Origin: Methyloligella sp050110875
GTDB taxonomy: Bacteria > Pseudomonadota > Alphaproteobacteria > Rhizobiales > Methyloligellaceae
Direction: 5' to 3'
Assembly (NCBI GenBank): GCA_050110875.1
Contig: CP188828.1
Coordinates: forward strand, 496,001 to 560,000
Length of the DNA stretch: 64,000 bases
The notes below the pieces were generated by a model that was not told the DNA's origin, did no database searches, and saw only the letters and a list, made by a program, of their open reading frames with translations. This document shows, one piece after another, positions 53,488 through 59,604 of the stretch (positions are counted from its first letter, which is position 1; each line of letters starts with the position of its first letter). The translations under genes were made by a program, and so were the position numbers.

Positions 53488-54951
53488 CTAGTCGGGAATG
53501 AGCTGGCTCGCCGGAATATCGATCTCGCAGCGTACGCCTTGTGGCTCGAACGACAAATCGACCTGACCATTCAGCGCCTTGCTGACGACGGTCTCTATCA
53601 TGACGCGGCCGAAGCCCATGCTTTCGGGACGCGGCACTTTCGGTCCACCGCTTTCTTCCCAGATCAGCTTCACGCCCCGGCCGTCACGCTCGTCCCAATG
53701 GACGTTCACATGGCCATCATGGGTGGAGAGCGCGCCATATTTCTGCGCGTTGATGAAAAGCTCGTGCAGCGCGAGTCCGACATTCTGAACCGCATCCGGC
53801 TTCAGCATGACGTCCTCCCCTTCGACCTCGATCTGATCCTCGCACGGCTTGAGATAGGTGTGGAGTTGGGCCTTCACGAGATTCTTCAGGGACGCGCCCC
53901 GCCAATCGTCGGCAACCAGCAGATCGTGGGCCGACCCTATGGCGACCAGGCGGGCATTAAAATTCTCCAGGAATGCGTCGACAGAACCGGTGCGCGAGGC
54001 GGTCTGACGCGCGATGGCGTTGACCACGGCCAGGAGGTTCTTGGAGCGGTGGGTCAGCTCTCGCAGCAGCAAGCGCAGCTGCATTTCCTGAGCGCGGCGC
54101 TGACTGATATCGACGACGACGGAAATGGTGCCGACCGGTTCCTCCTTATCGTTCAGCATGGGCTCGACCAGGATGTAAAGGGTGCGCTGGCGGCCGGAGA
54201 TCTCATAGCTCGTCTCCAGCTCTTGGGGCACCTTGGTCGCCATGGCCTTTCGCTTGGCGGCCACGATGGGACCGGCAATGCTGGGCGGCAGCACCTCTTC
54301 GTCGCGACGCCCGATCAGATTTTTCGACGAGAGCCCCGGTGGGGGATTGTGCACCCAGGTGAACCGCATATCGGTGTCTTGGGTGAAGACACCGATGGGC
54401 GAGTTGCGCAGCGCGATCTCGAAGCGCTGCTTGATGCGCTCCAACTCGTTCTCATGGGCGGAGATGCGCAGCTGCAATTCCGATTCGGCTTTGTCCAGAG
54501 CATCGCGGGTGACCGAATGGGCAGCGATCTCGGCTTCGAGGTCGCGCGCGAAACGGCCGCGCAGACGCGGCAGCAGACGCCAGACGAGGAGAAAGGCGCC
54601 CAGGCCGATCAAGCCGGCAACGACATTCAGTCCTGCTGCGAGGCCGCTTGCGGGCGACCACAGACCAAGCAGATCGGCCATGTGAGCAAGCCCCGCCACG
54701 CCCAGGGTGGCACCGAGCAGCAGCAACATGAGGGATGTGAGGTCCTGGCGTGTTTCGGACCGCCAGTAAAGGGAAAGCAAGAGCGCCGCCAAGCCGAGCA
54801 GCGCGACGGCAAGAAGCGTTTCGCCGACGGCTTGCAGATACAGGAGGTCAGACATGCCGGCTTTGGTTCCGTTATCCGCGACGCCGTTCCCAGACTGGGT
54901 CGCGCCGAAGGCCTGCGCCGACCCAAAAAGATCAGAGAACCAAGACTCCAT
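53488..54951 (-). CDS. PAS-HWE sensor histidine kinase
   Basis: A 487-aa membrane kinase. About three TM helices lie in the first 130 residues (LLAVALLGLAALLLSLY, LMLLLLGATLGVAGLAHM, LNVVAGLIGLGAFLLVW). A coiled coil (~140-170) and a PAS domain (~172-285, FEIALRNSPIGVFTQD) follow. The HWE transmitter has ELTHRSKNLLAVVNAIARQT with the phospho-His, NAQKYGAL as N-box and LIWEESGGP as the WxE motif. Position beside phyR-nepR-ecfG makes it the likely sensor of the stress response. It lies on the minus strand, opposite the sRNA candidate. Confidence 0.9.
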   Translation of the reverse strand: MESWFSDLFGSAQAFGATQSGNGVADNGTKAGMSDLLYLQAVGETLLAVALLGLAALLLSLYWRSETRQDLTSLMLLLLGATLGVAGLAHMADLLGLWSPASGLAAGLNVVAGLIGLGAFLLVWRLLPRLRGRFARDLEAEIAAHSVTRDALDKAESELQLRISAHENELERIKQRFEIALRNSPIGVFTQDTDMRFTWVHNPPPGLSSKNLIGRRDEEVLPPSIAGPIVAAKRKAMATKVPQELETSYEISGRQRTLYILVEPMLNDKEEPVGTISVVVDISQRRAQEMQLRLLLRELTHRSKNLLAVVNAIARQTASRTGSVDAFLENFNARLVAIGSAHDLLVADDWRGASLKNLVKAQLHTYLKPCEDQIEVEGEDVMLKPDAVQNVGLALHELFINAQKYGALSTHDGHVNVHWDERDGRGVKLIWEESGGPKVPRPESMGFGRVMIETVVSKALNGQVDLSFEPQGVRCEIDIPASQLIPD

Positions 54952-55174
54952 CTATCCCTCGATGCCTGAGGCGCCGAACCAGCGGCAAGCGCCATACAAG
55001 GGCCAAGGCTTTCTCACCATGACGCCCGGAATACAAGGTGGCACCGTCGCGACTGCCATGTGGCGATATGGTGCTCTTCGCTTAACCCACTGAAGCGCGT
55101 TTCGTTCTCGCGATGAGAAAGAGTTTTTTCAGCGCTCTCGGCGCCCCCCTGCAAAGACTAAGTCGCACCGGGAT

Positions 55175-55199
55175 GGAACCGCGTCTGGAGTACGACGTT
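55175..55199 (+). promoter_or_regulatory. EcfG promoter of the sRNA candidate
   Basis: GGAAC at 55175-55179, a 16-nt spacer and CGTT at 55196-55199: a perfect match to the alphaproteobacterial EcfG consensus. The expected transcript start is about 55206, and the nearest gene downstream has its own promoter. Confidence 0.8.
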
Positions 55200-55205
55200 T
55201 ATCTA

Positions 55206-55301
55206 TCTCTCGGAACGCCGCGATCCCCCCGCAACTCGCCCCTCAGCGGCGCCGAGAATCTTAAACGCCCGCAGCCTCCCCCGGCGCGGGCGTTTGCTTT
55301 T
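55206..55301 (+). ncRNA. GsrN-like general-stress small RNA candidate
   Basis: Predicted ~96-nt RNA driven by the EcfG promoter 55175-55199. Its 5' end folds as TCTCGG(55208)-AA-CGCCGC / GCGGCG-CCGAGA(55257), leaving a 24-nt single-stranded loop 55222-55245 rich in C (CCCCCC and CCCC runs). A perfect 10-bp stem AAACGCCCGC/GCGGGCGTTT (55263-55295), with a loop containing CCCCC, is followed by gcTTTT: an intrinsic terminator. No ORF fits the transcript. Caulobacter GsrN, an EcfG-dependent ~100-nt RNA, pairs with G-rich leaders such as that of katG through a C-rich loop. Size, promoter, loop and location in the stress locus agree. Sequence identity to GsrN was not checked. Confidence 0.72.
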
Positions 55302-55424
55302 CCAGCCCACTCCTCGACATCCGATGCGCGGCGGCGCCAGCGTGACGGGAGTGCCGTTTTCCGAACTCGCGCACGTCTCTGAACAAAAATCTTTCTGTCA
55401 TGCCGGCTGTGGAGCACTGGACCA

Positions 55425-55450
55425 GGAACCGCCGGATAAGAGCGAACGTT
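55425..55450 (+). promoter_or_regulatory. EcfG promoter of the csbD-like gene
   Basis: GGAAC (55425-55429), 17-nt spacer, CGTT (55447-55450). The start of transcription would be near 55457, giving a ~43-nt leader before the csbD-like ATG at 55500. Confidence 0.8.
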
Positions 55451-55499
55451 GATGGATCGGACAGCTGCCAAAACGAAATCGCAATCAAAGGAGGAAGAC

Positions 55500-55697
55500 A
55501 TGAATTGGGACCAAGTCGAAGGCAATTGGAAGCAGCTCAAGGGAAACATCCAGCAGCAATGGGGCAAGCTCACAAACGACGATCTCGACAGGGTGGAAGG
55601 CCGCCGCGAGGAGCTCGTCGGACGGATCCAAGAGCGTTACGGCATCGCCAAGGACGAGGCCGAGCGGGAGGTCGATCACTGGATGGAACGGGTTTAA
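55500..55697 (+). CDS. CsbD-family stress protein
   Basis: A 65-aa soluble protein of the CsbD family: MNWDQVEGNWKQLKGNIQQQ, then WGKLTNDDLDRVEGRREELVGRIQERYGIAKDEAEREVDHW, the whole family signature. Highly charged and helical. Start at 55500 has AAAGGAGG 5 nt upstream; the frame from 55449 is not used. CsbD-like proteins accumulate under general stress in many bacteria, in line with the EcfG promoter 50 bp upstream. Molecular role unknown. Confidence 0.9.
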   Translation: MNWDQVEGNWKQLKGNIQQQWGKLTNDDLDRVEGRREELVGRIQERYGIAKDEAEREVDHWMERV

Positions 55698-55704
55698 TCG
55701 GAAA

Positions 55705-55759
55705 GTGAGAGCGCTTCCGGATCGCGGCGGCTACGCTACCGGCTCGGAGGCGTTCTCAC
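55705..55759 (+). other. 15-bp stem-loop after the csbD-like gene
   Basis: GTGAGAGCGCTTCCG (55705-55719) pairs with CGGAGGCGTTCTCAC (55745-55759) over all 15 positions if two G-U wobbles are allowed on the plus-strand RNA. The loop of 25 nt can form a small inner hairpin. It begins 8 nt after the stop codon and lacks a T-tract, so it may stabilise the csbD-like mRNA rather than end transcription. Confidence 0.55.
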
Positions 55760-55899
55760 CGTCGGGGCGCGGCATGTTTGTTTTCGCTTGCGTCGGCCTG
55801 AATTGCCCCGCGTCATTGCCGAAAGAATTTTATTCGCAAATGCAGCGTCGCGAGCCGCTGCATATCGGGCGCCGGATCCGCGCCGCATAAGGAGGCAAC

Positions 55900-56055
55900 A
55901 TGCTGGGCACCATTCTGATCATCATTCTCATTCTTATTCTATTGGGCGCCGTGCCGGCCTGGCCCTATAGCCGGTCCTGGGGATACGGCCCGTCCGGCGT
56001 GGTCGGGTTAATCCTCGTTATTCTGATCATCCTGCTCTTGCTCGGCCGTCTCTGA
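55900..56055 (+). CDS. DUF3309-family small membrane protein
   Basis: A 51-aa integral membrane peptide. MLGTILIIILILILLGAVPA then WPYSRSWGYGPSGVVGLILVI and LIILLLLGRL: two TM helices joined by the family's conserved WPYSxSWGYGPSG loop. ATG 55900 follows TAAGGAGGCAAC. It lies 200 bp behind the csbD-like gene with no EcfG motif of its own visible, so it is probably read from the csbD promoter. Function unknown; DUF3309 genes often belong to stress regulons. Confidence 0.88.
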   Translation: MLGTILIIILILILLGAVPAWPYSRSWGYGPSGVVGLILVILIILLLLGRL

Positions 56056-56088
56056 GGCGGCGCGGTCAAGCTGTCCGATCAAACGAAG

Positions 56089-56116
56089 GGGCGGCCCTTC
56101 CAGGACCGCCCTTTTT
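56089..56116 (+). terminator. Terminator after DUF3309 gene
   Basis: GGGCGG (56089-56094) and CCGCCC (56106-56111) form a stem followed by TTTTT on the plus strand, closing the csbD-DUF3309 unit before the convergent phyR gene. Confidence 0.75.
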
Positions 56117-56175
56117 CGATTCGGATTCTGTTCTCGGATCAGACCGTCGGCTGTCAGCGCGGCGCGTTCGCCGTC

Positions 56176-56985
56176 TTACGCCTTCGCCTCGGAGCGATCG
56201 CGCAGATGGGCGCGGCGCTCGAAGAACAACGCCTGGCTGATGATCGCCTTCACCGTGTCCGGCTGATAGGGCTTGGTGATGAGGAAAGCGGGCTCCGGCC
56301 GGTCGCCGGTGAGCAAGCGGTCGGGATAGGCGGTGATGAAGATCACCGGAACCTCGAAGCCACCGAGAATCTCGTTCACCGCATCGAGACCGGAACTGCC
56401 GTCGGCGAGCTGAATATCCGCCAGGACCAGGCCCGGCTTCTGGGCGCTCACCGCATCGATCGCCTCGCTATGCGTGCGCGCCACTCCGGTGACGTTGTGT
56501 CCCAGACCGTCGACGATGCCTTCAAGATCCATGGCGATCATCGGCTCGTCCTCGATAATCAGGACATCGGTGGCGACCTGCTCGGCGATCTCGCGACCGG
56601 CCTCGTCGACGAGCTGGCGCACCTGATCCTCGTTCAGGCCGAGGATGATGGCGGCTTCCGACGGGGTGAAGTTCTCCACAGAGCAGAGCAAGAACGCTTG
56701 GCGCGGCAGCGGTGTGATCGACTCCAGCTTGCGGTCGATGGTCGAGGCCAAATCGGTCGAGATATCGGCCTTGCGATTGACGTCCAGGGAATTCCAGAGC
56801 CCGACAAAAGTTTGATAGAGGGCAACGCGAGGCTCTAGTTCCGTGTTGAAAATCGAGGGGTCCTCGACCATGACCTCGAGCGTCGCCGCGACATAGGCAT
56901 CACCGGCCTGTTGCGTGCCGGAAAGGGCCCTGGCAAATCGGCGCAGATAAGGAAGATGAGGCGCAATCGCTTTCGAAATGGACAT
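56176..56985 (-). CDS. phyR: General stress response anti-anti-sigma factor PhyR
   Basis: PhyR (269 aa). The N-terminal sigma-like domain (~1-125) has PYLRRFARALSGTQQAGDAY and FTPSEAAIILGLNEDQVRQLVDEA, copying sigma regions 2 and 4. A response-regulator domain (~140-262) follows, with VLIIEDEPMIAMDLEG, the phospho-acceptor Asp in LADIQLADGSSG, T in FITAY and K in LITKPY. When phosphorylated, PhyR binds NepR and frees EcfG. Divergent from nepR; both promoters share the palindrome at 57109-57123. Confidence 0.96.
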   Translation of the reverse strand: MSISKAIAPHLPYLRRFARALSGTQQAGDAYVAATLEVMVEDPSIFNTELEPRVALYQTFVGLWNSLDVNRKADISTDLASTIDRKLESITPLPRQAFLLCSVENFTPSEAAIILGLNEDQVRQLVDEAGREIAEQVATDVLIIEDEPMIAMDLEGIVDGLGHNVTGVARTHSEAIDAVSAQKPGLVLADIQLADGSSGLDAVNEILGGFEVPVIFITAYPDRLLTGDRPEPAFLITKPYQPDTVKAIISQALFFERRAHLRDRSEAKA

Positions 56986-57087
56986 TTAAATTCCGTCTCT
57001 GAAAATGTTTCAGTGGGACTGACCCGAAAACCCAATGGCATGGGCGGGCGAAGGGTAGCAACTCAAAACCGTCTTCACGGGCTATTC

Positions 57088-57113
57088 AACACATATGCTT
57101 CTTTCTAGGTTCC
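57088..57113 (-). promoter_or_regulatory. phyR: EcfG-type promoter of phyR
   Basis: On the minus strand GGAAC (57113-57109), 17-nt spacer, TGTT (57091-57088), one mismatch from CGTT. It points to phyR, ~100 bp away. Its -35 box is the left arm of GTTCCCGCACGGAAC. Confidence 0.55.
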
Positions 57114-57118
57114 CGCAC

Positions 57119-57143
57119 GGAACCGACAGACATTCCAGGCGTT
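57119..57143 (+). promoter_or_regulatory. nepR: EcfG promoter of nepR-ecfG
   Basis: GGAAC (57119-57123), 16-nt spacer, CGTT (57140-57143): perfect consensus, expected start ~57150. It makes ecfG autoregulated together with its anti-sigma factor. Confidence 0.85.
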
Positions 57144-57207
57144 CTTCGCGATTGAAGGACCTGCATCCGCTGTCGGGCGCAGTTTTGAGCGGATTGAAGG
57201 ACGACTT

Positions 57208-57492
57208 GTGACTGAAAAAGAAAAGAGCGGGGCTCGGGATGAGCCTTCCGGAGAGAAGGGAAGGATGGACCTATCAACAGGGAACGCGCCGGATGGCGCA
57301 AGTGACGGCGCGCCTGTGGGAAACGAAGTCGGCAAGGCCGCCATGGACGACCCTCACGGCTTGTCGTCGGACCTCCAGGCGCATATCGGCCGCCAGCTTC
57401 GCGCAGCCTTCGACGAGGTTGCGCGAGAGCCGATTCCGGACCGATTTCTGCAACTTCTGAAAGACCTTGAAGAGAGCGGGTCTAAGAAGTGA
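57208..57492 (+). CDS. nepR: Anti-sigma factor NepR
   Basis: NepR (94 aa) binds EcfG in unstressed cells and PhyR-P under stress. The conserved two-helix core is at the C-terminal half: GLSSDLQAHIGRQLRAAFDE, then VAREPIPDRFLQLLKDLEES. The first ~45 residues are variable and Gly/Ala-rich. GTG at 57208 has AAGGA 6 nt upstream; ATG 57265 is an alternative. The stop overlaps the ecfG start (GTGA), so the pair is translationally coupled. Confidence 0.93.
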   Translation: MTEKEKSGARDEPSGEKGRMDLSTGNAPDGASDGAPVGNEVGKAAMDDPHGLSSDLQAHIGRQLRAAFDEVAREPIPDRFLQLLKDLEESGSKK

Positions 57493-58043
57493 ACCAGAAG
57501 GTTTCGGCCAGTCTGAAGGACGCTCTGGTGGGCGAGATGAGCAATCTTCGCGCCTTCGCCGTGTCCCTATGCGGCGATAAGGAGCGCGCGGACGATCTCG
57601 TGCAGGAAACGCTCTACAAGGCGTGGAATCATCTCGATTCCTTCCGGGAAGGGACCAACCTCAAGGCTTGGCTCTTCACCATCCTGCGCAATACCTATTT
57701 TTCCGAACGCCGCAAACGCCGCCGCGAGGTCGAAGACGCCGACGGCAGCTATGCGGCGAAGCTCTCCACCCATCCGGAGCAGCATGGCCATATGGATCTG
57801 CAGGATTTCCGGGATGCGCTCGCGCAGCTGCCCGACGATCAGCGCGAGGCGTTGATCCTGGTGGGGGCGGCCGGCTTTTCCTACGAGGAGGCGGCGGAGA
57901 TTTCCGATTGCGCCATCGGCACGATAAAGAGCCGGGTCAATCGGGCGCGAAACCGACTGGCGGAAAGCCTCGGGACAAGCGGCGAAGACTTCGATCAGGG
58001 CCTGTCTTCCGCCCTCGCCTCGGCCGATCCGACGGGCAGCTAA
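57489..58043 (+). CDS. ecfG: ECF sigma factor EcfG (general stress response)
   Basis: EcfG (184 aa), ECF group 15. Region 2 (~22-90) has RAFAVSLCGDKERADDLVQETLYKAW and FTILRNTYFSERRKRRREVED; region 4 (~110-165) has LPDDQREALILVGAAGFSYEEAAEISDCAIGTIKSRVNRARNRL. It recognises GGAAC-N16/17-CGTT promoters, several of which lie in this window. GTG start at 57489 overlaps the nepR stop. No other ECF gene is here. Confidence 0.95.
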   Translation: MNQKVSASLKDALVGEMSNLRAFAVSLCGDKERADDLVQETLYKAWNHLDSFREGTNLKAWLFTILRNTYFSERRKRRREVEDADGSYAAKLSTHPEQHGHMDLQDFRDALAQLPDDQREALILVGAAGFSYEEAAEISDCAIGTIKSRVNRARNRLAESLGTSGEDFDQGLSSALASADPTGS

Positions 58044-58111
58044 TTCCCCGTCCCTTCCGGCTTGCTCACTTCAGAATAGGAGACGCGGGAGCGCGGATCG
58101 CCGCGCCGCAA

Positions 58112-58146
58112 TAAAAAGACGGGCGCCACCTGCTCGGCGCGCCCGT
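58112..58146 (-). terminator. Terminator after the DUF1328 gene
   Basis: Minus strand: GACGGGCGC and GCGCCCGTC (58117-58146) form a 9-bp stem followed by TTTTT (58116-58112). It lies between the convergent ecfG and DUF1328 genes and serves the latter. Confidence 0.75.
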
Positions 58147-58180
58147 CCCATAAACCATTCTCGCGATCGCGGAACCCCGG

Positions 58181-58342
58181 CTAACGCCGAACGATATTGG
58201 CCACGATGGTGAGCGCGAAAAGCACCAAGGCAACGACGAAGATCAGCTTGGCAATACCAACCGCCGTGCCGGCGAGACCGCCGAAACCGAGCGCCGCCGC
58301 AATCAAAGCGATGATCAGAAATGTGAGGGCCCAACCCAGCAT
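58181..58342 (-). CDS. DUF1328-family small membrane protein
   Basis: A 53-aa membrane protein: MLGWALTFLIIALIAAALGF, GGLAGTAVGIAKLIFVVALV, then LFALTIVANIVRR. Two TM helices with the G-rich turn are the DUF1328 hallmark. ATG 58342 has GGAGATTATCATC upstream. The family includes E. coli YtjA and is often stress-induced. A possible EcfG promoter lies at 58386-58411. Confidence 0.88.
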   Translation of the reverse strand: MLGWALTFLIIALIAAALGFGGLAGTAVGIAKLIFVVALVLFALTIVANIVRR

Positions 58343-58385
58343 GATGATAATCTCCTTCGTTAGAATATTTTGCCTCGAGTCTGGC

Positions 58386-58411
58386 AACGTCTCTGGGAAG
58401 ACAAAAGTTTC
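58386..58411 (-). promoter_or_regulatory. Possible EcfG promoter of the DUF1328 gene
   Basis: Minus strand GAAAC (58411-58407), 17-nt spacer, CGTT (58389-58386); one mismatch in the -35 box. Weaker than the perfect promoters but correctly placed about 44 bp before the ATG. Confidence 0.5.
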
Positions 58412-58466
58412 GCTTTAGAGGCAATTGTTCGATGCGCCAGGCCGCAATGAAGACGTGGAGGTCCAG

Positions 58467-58718
58467 ATGATGAGACAGCTTTCCGCCGAGGAGCTCGAGC
58501 AGGCAAAACTGGACCCGGCAACGGTGTTCGATTGTCCGCAAGACGTGCTCGTGGCCGAGGATCTTACCAAACAGCAGAAGCTCGCCATCCTCAAACGCTG
58601 GGAGATGGATGCGGATGCTCTGCTTCGTGCAGGCGACGAGGGCATGACGGAGGGCGCGGAGAGCGGCGAGCTCGTCCGTTCTGTGCGCGCAGCCATTGAA
58701 GTTATTGAATCAGAATAG
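58467..58718 (+). CDS. Small acidic hypothetical protein
   Basis: An 83-aa helical acidic protein: MMRQLSAEELEQAKLDPATV, FDCPQDVLVAEDLTKQQKLAILKRWEMDADALLRAGDEGM. The pattern DPxxVFxxPxDVLxxxxLxxxQKxxILxRWExDA recurs in small Hyphomicrobiales proteins from the same kind of locus. ATG 58467 has GGAGG 7 nt upstream. No EcfG motif is clear on this strand. Function unknown. Confidence 0.75.
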   Translation: MMRQLSAEELEQAKLDPATVFDCPQDVLVAEDLTKQQKLAILKRWEMDADALLRAGDEGMTEGAESGELVRSVRAAIEVIESE

Positions 58719-58769
58719 TTCCTTGAAACACTTATTGTGCCTTCTTCCGCGCTAGCTCCTCCCCTTATC

Positions 58770-58794
58770 GGAACGGATAGGGGGCTGTGGCGTT
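58770..58794 (+). promoter_or_regulatory. EcfG promoter of the small membrane protein gene
   Basis: GGAAC (58770-58774), 16-nt spacer, CGTT (58791-58794). A perfect match 100 bp before the gene at 58894. Confidence 0.78.
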
Positions 58795-58893
58795 TTGCTG
58801 ATAAAGGGGCGGGGACCGTAGTATTTGTGTCCGTTTCGGCCTCTCCCCCAGAGTCTTTGGCAAACTGAACTGATTGCGAAAGAGAGATTCTCG

Positions 58894-59061
58894 ATGGCAC
58901 ATGATCATACCAAGGACGAACTTCGGCCCAAGGAGGCGCGCCAGGGGACCCGCCCAAGCGCGATGGTTTGGGTCTTGCTGATTTCGACCGTGGTCGCCGC
59001 GATTGCGATGTATCTTATTCTTGCGGTGGGCTGGACGGGCCCGATTCCGTGGACCAGCTAG
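58894..59061 (+). CDS. Small single-helix membrane protein under EcfG control
   Basis: A 55-aa protein. Residues 1-24 are charged and cytoplasmic (MAHDHTKDELRPKEARQGTR), 25-47 form one TM helix (VWVLLISTVVAAIAMYLIL), and the end is GWTGPIPWTS. ATG 58894 has AGAGAG upstream. The perfect EcfG promoter places it in the stress regulon. Family unknown; the gene at 59103 follows within 41 bp. Confidence 0.75.
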   Translation: MAHDHTKDELRPKEARQGTRPSAMVWVLLISTVVAAIAMYLILAVGWTGPIPWTS

Positions 59062-59102
59062 CGGTCCGCTGACGCGCACTGCCGCAATCGAGGGAGGCGG
59101 CT

Positions 59103-59600
59103 ATTTTTGGACGATTTCGCTATCGCCAGACAGGGGGCGTTATCTTCTCAGCGGCGCTCTATCTGATTGTGCTTCTGGGGTCTTCAAGCCTCGCCGCAGA
59201 GCCCTCGCGGCACCTCGAACGCGGTGCCGCGGCCGTGGCCGAAGCGCTCGATCCGAACGCTTCCCCTCCTTCAAGCTTTCAGAGTTTCGCGACGGAAACC
59301 CTGCGCCGTTTGAACGACGGGATAGAGAGCCTGCAAAGAGGCTCCGCCGAGACGATCCGGTCGATCGGAGATTCGATGGAAGAGATCCCGGCCCGCATGG
59401 AAGGGGCCTGGGGTGAAGCGCTTGAAAAGTTTCAGTCCCTGCGCGGACACGCCCGCAGCACATACGACGCGCTGGAGCGCCGGACCGTGCGGAGCATCGA
59501 GCAGTTCGAGAGATGGCTTGCGGGCGACCAAACGCGCCCCTCACGCCCCCGCCCGGAGCCGGGTCGCATGAAAGGCAGCGGCCCGCCTATCGCGGTCTGA
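59103..59600 (+). CDS. Exported amphipathic protein, possible ATT start
   Basis: A 165-aa protein with no clear family. The signal peptide FGRFRYRQTGG then VIFSAALYLIVLLGSSSLAA is only complete if translation starts at 59103, where the codon is ATT, preceded by AGGGAGG at 5 nt. The next in-frame start, GTG 59169, would leave half of the hydrophobic core. The mature part is helical (FQSFATETLRRLNDGIESLQ) and could coat or bind membranes or peptidoglycan. Frame and ribosome site support ATT initiation, as known for infC, but a sequencing change is not excluded. Confidence 0.6.
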   Translation: MFGRFRYRQTGGVIFSAALYLIVLLGSSSLAAEPSRHLERGAAAVAEALDPNASPPSSFQSFATETLRRLNDGIESLQRGSAETIRSIGDSMEEIPARMEGAWGEALEKFQSLRGHARSTYDALERRTVRSIEQFERWLAGDQTRPSRPRPEPGRMKGSGPPIAV

Positions 59601-59604
59601 TGGT

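Noticed and set aside
55113..55382. 89-codon plus-strand frame across the sRNA candidate
   Set aside because: It begins upstream of the EcfG promoter, lacks a ribosome site and runs through the terminator hairpin. The RNA structure is the better explanation.
58812..58835. GGGAC...CGTT just downstream of the perfect EcfG promoter at 58770
   Set aside because: One mismatch in the -35 box and a 15-nt spacer; the perfect promoter 40 bp upstream suffices.
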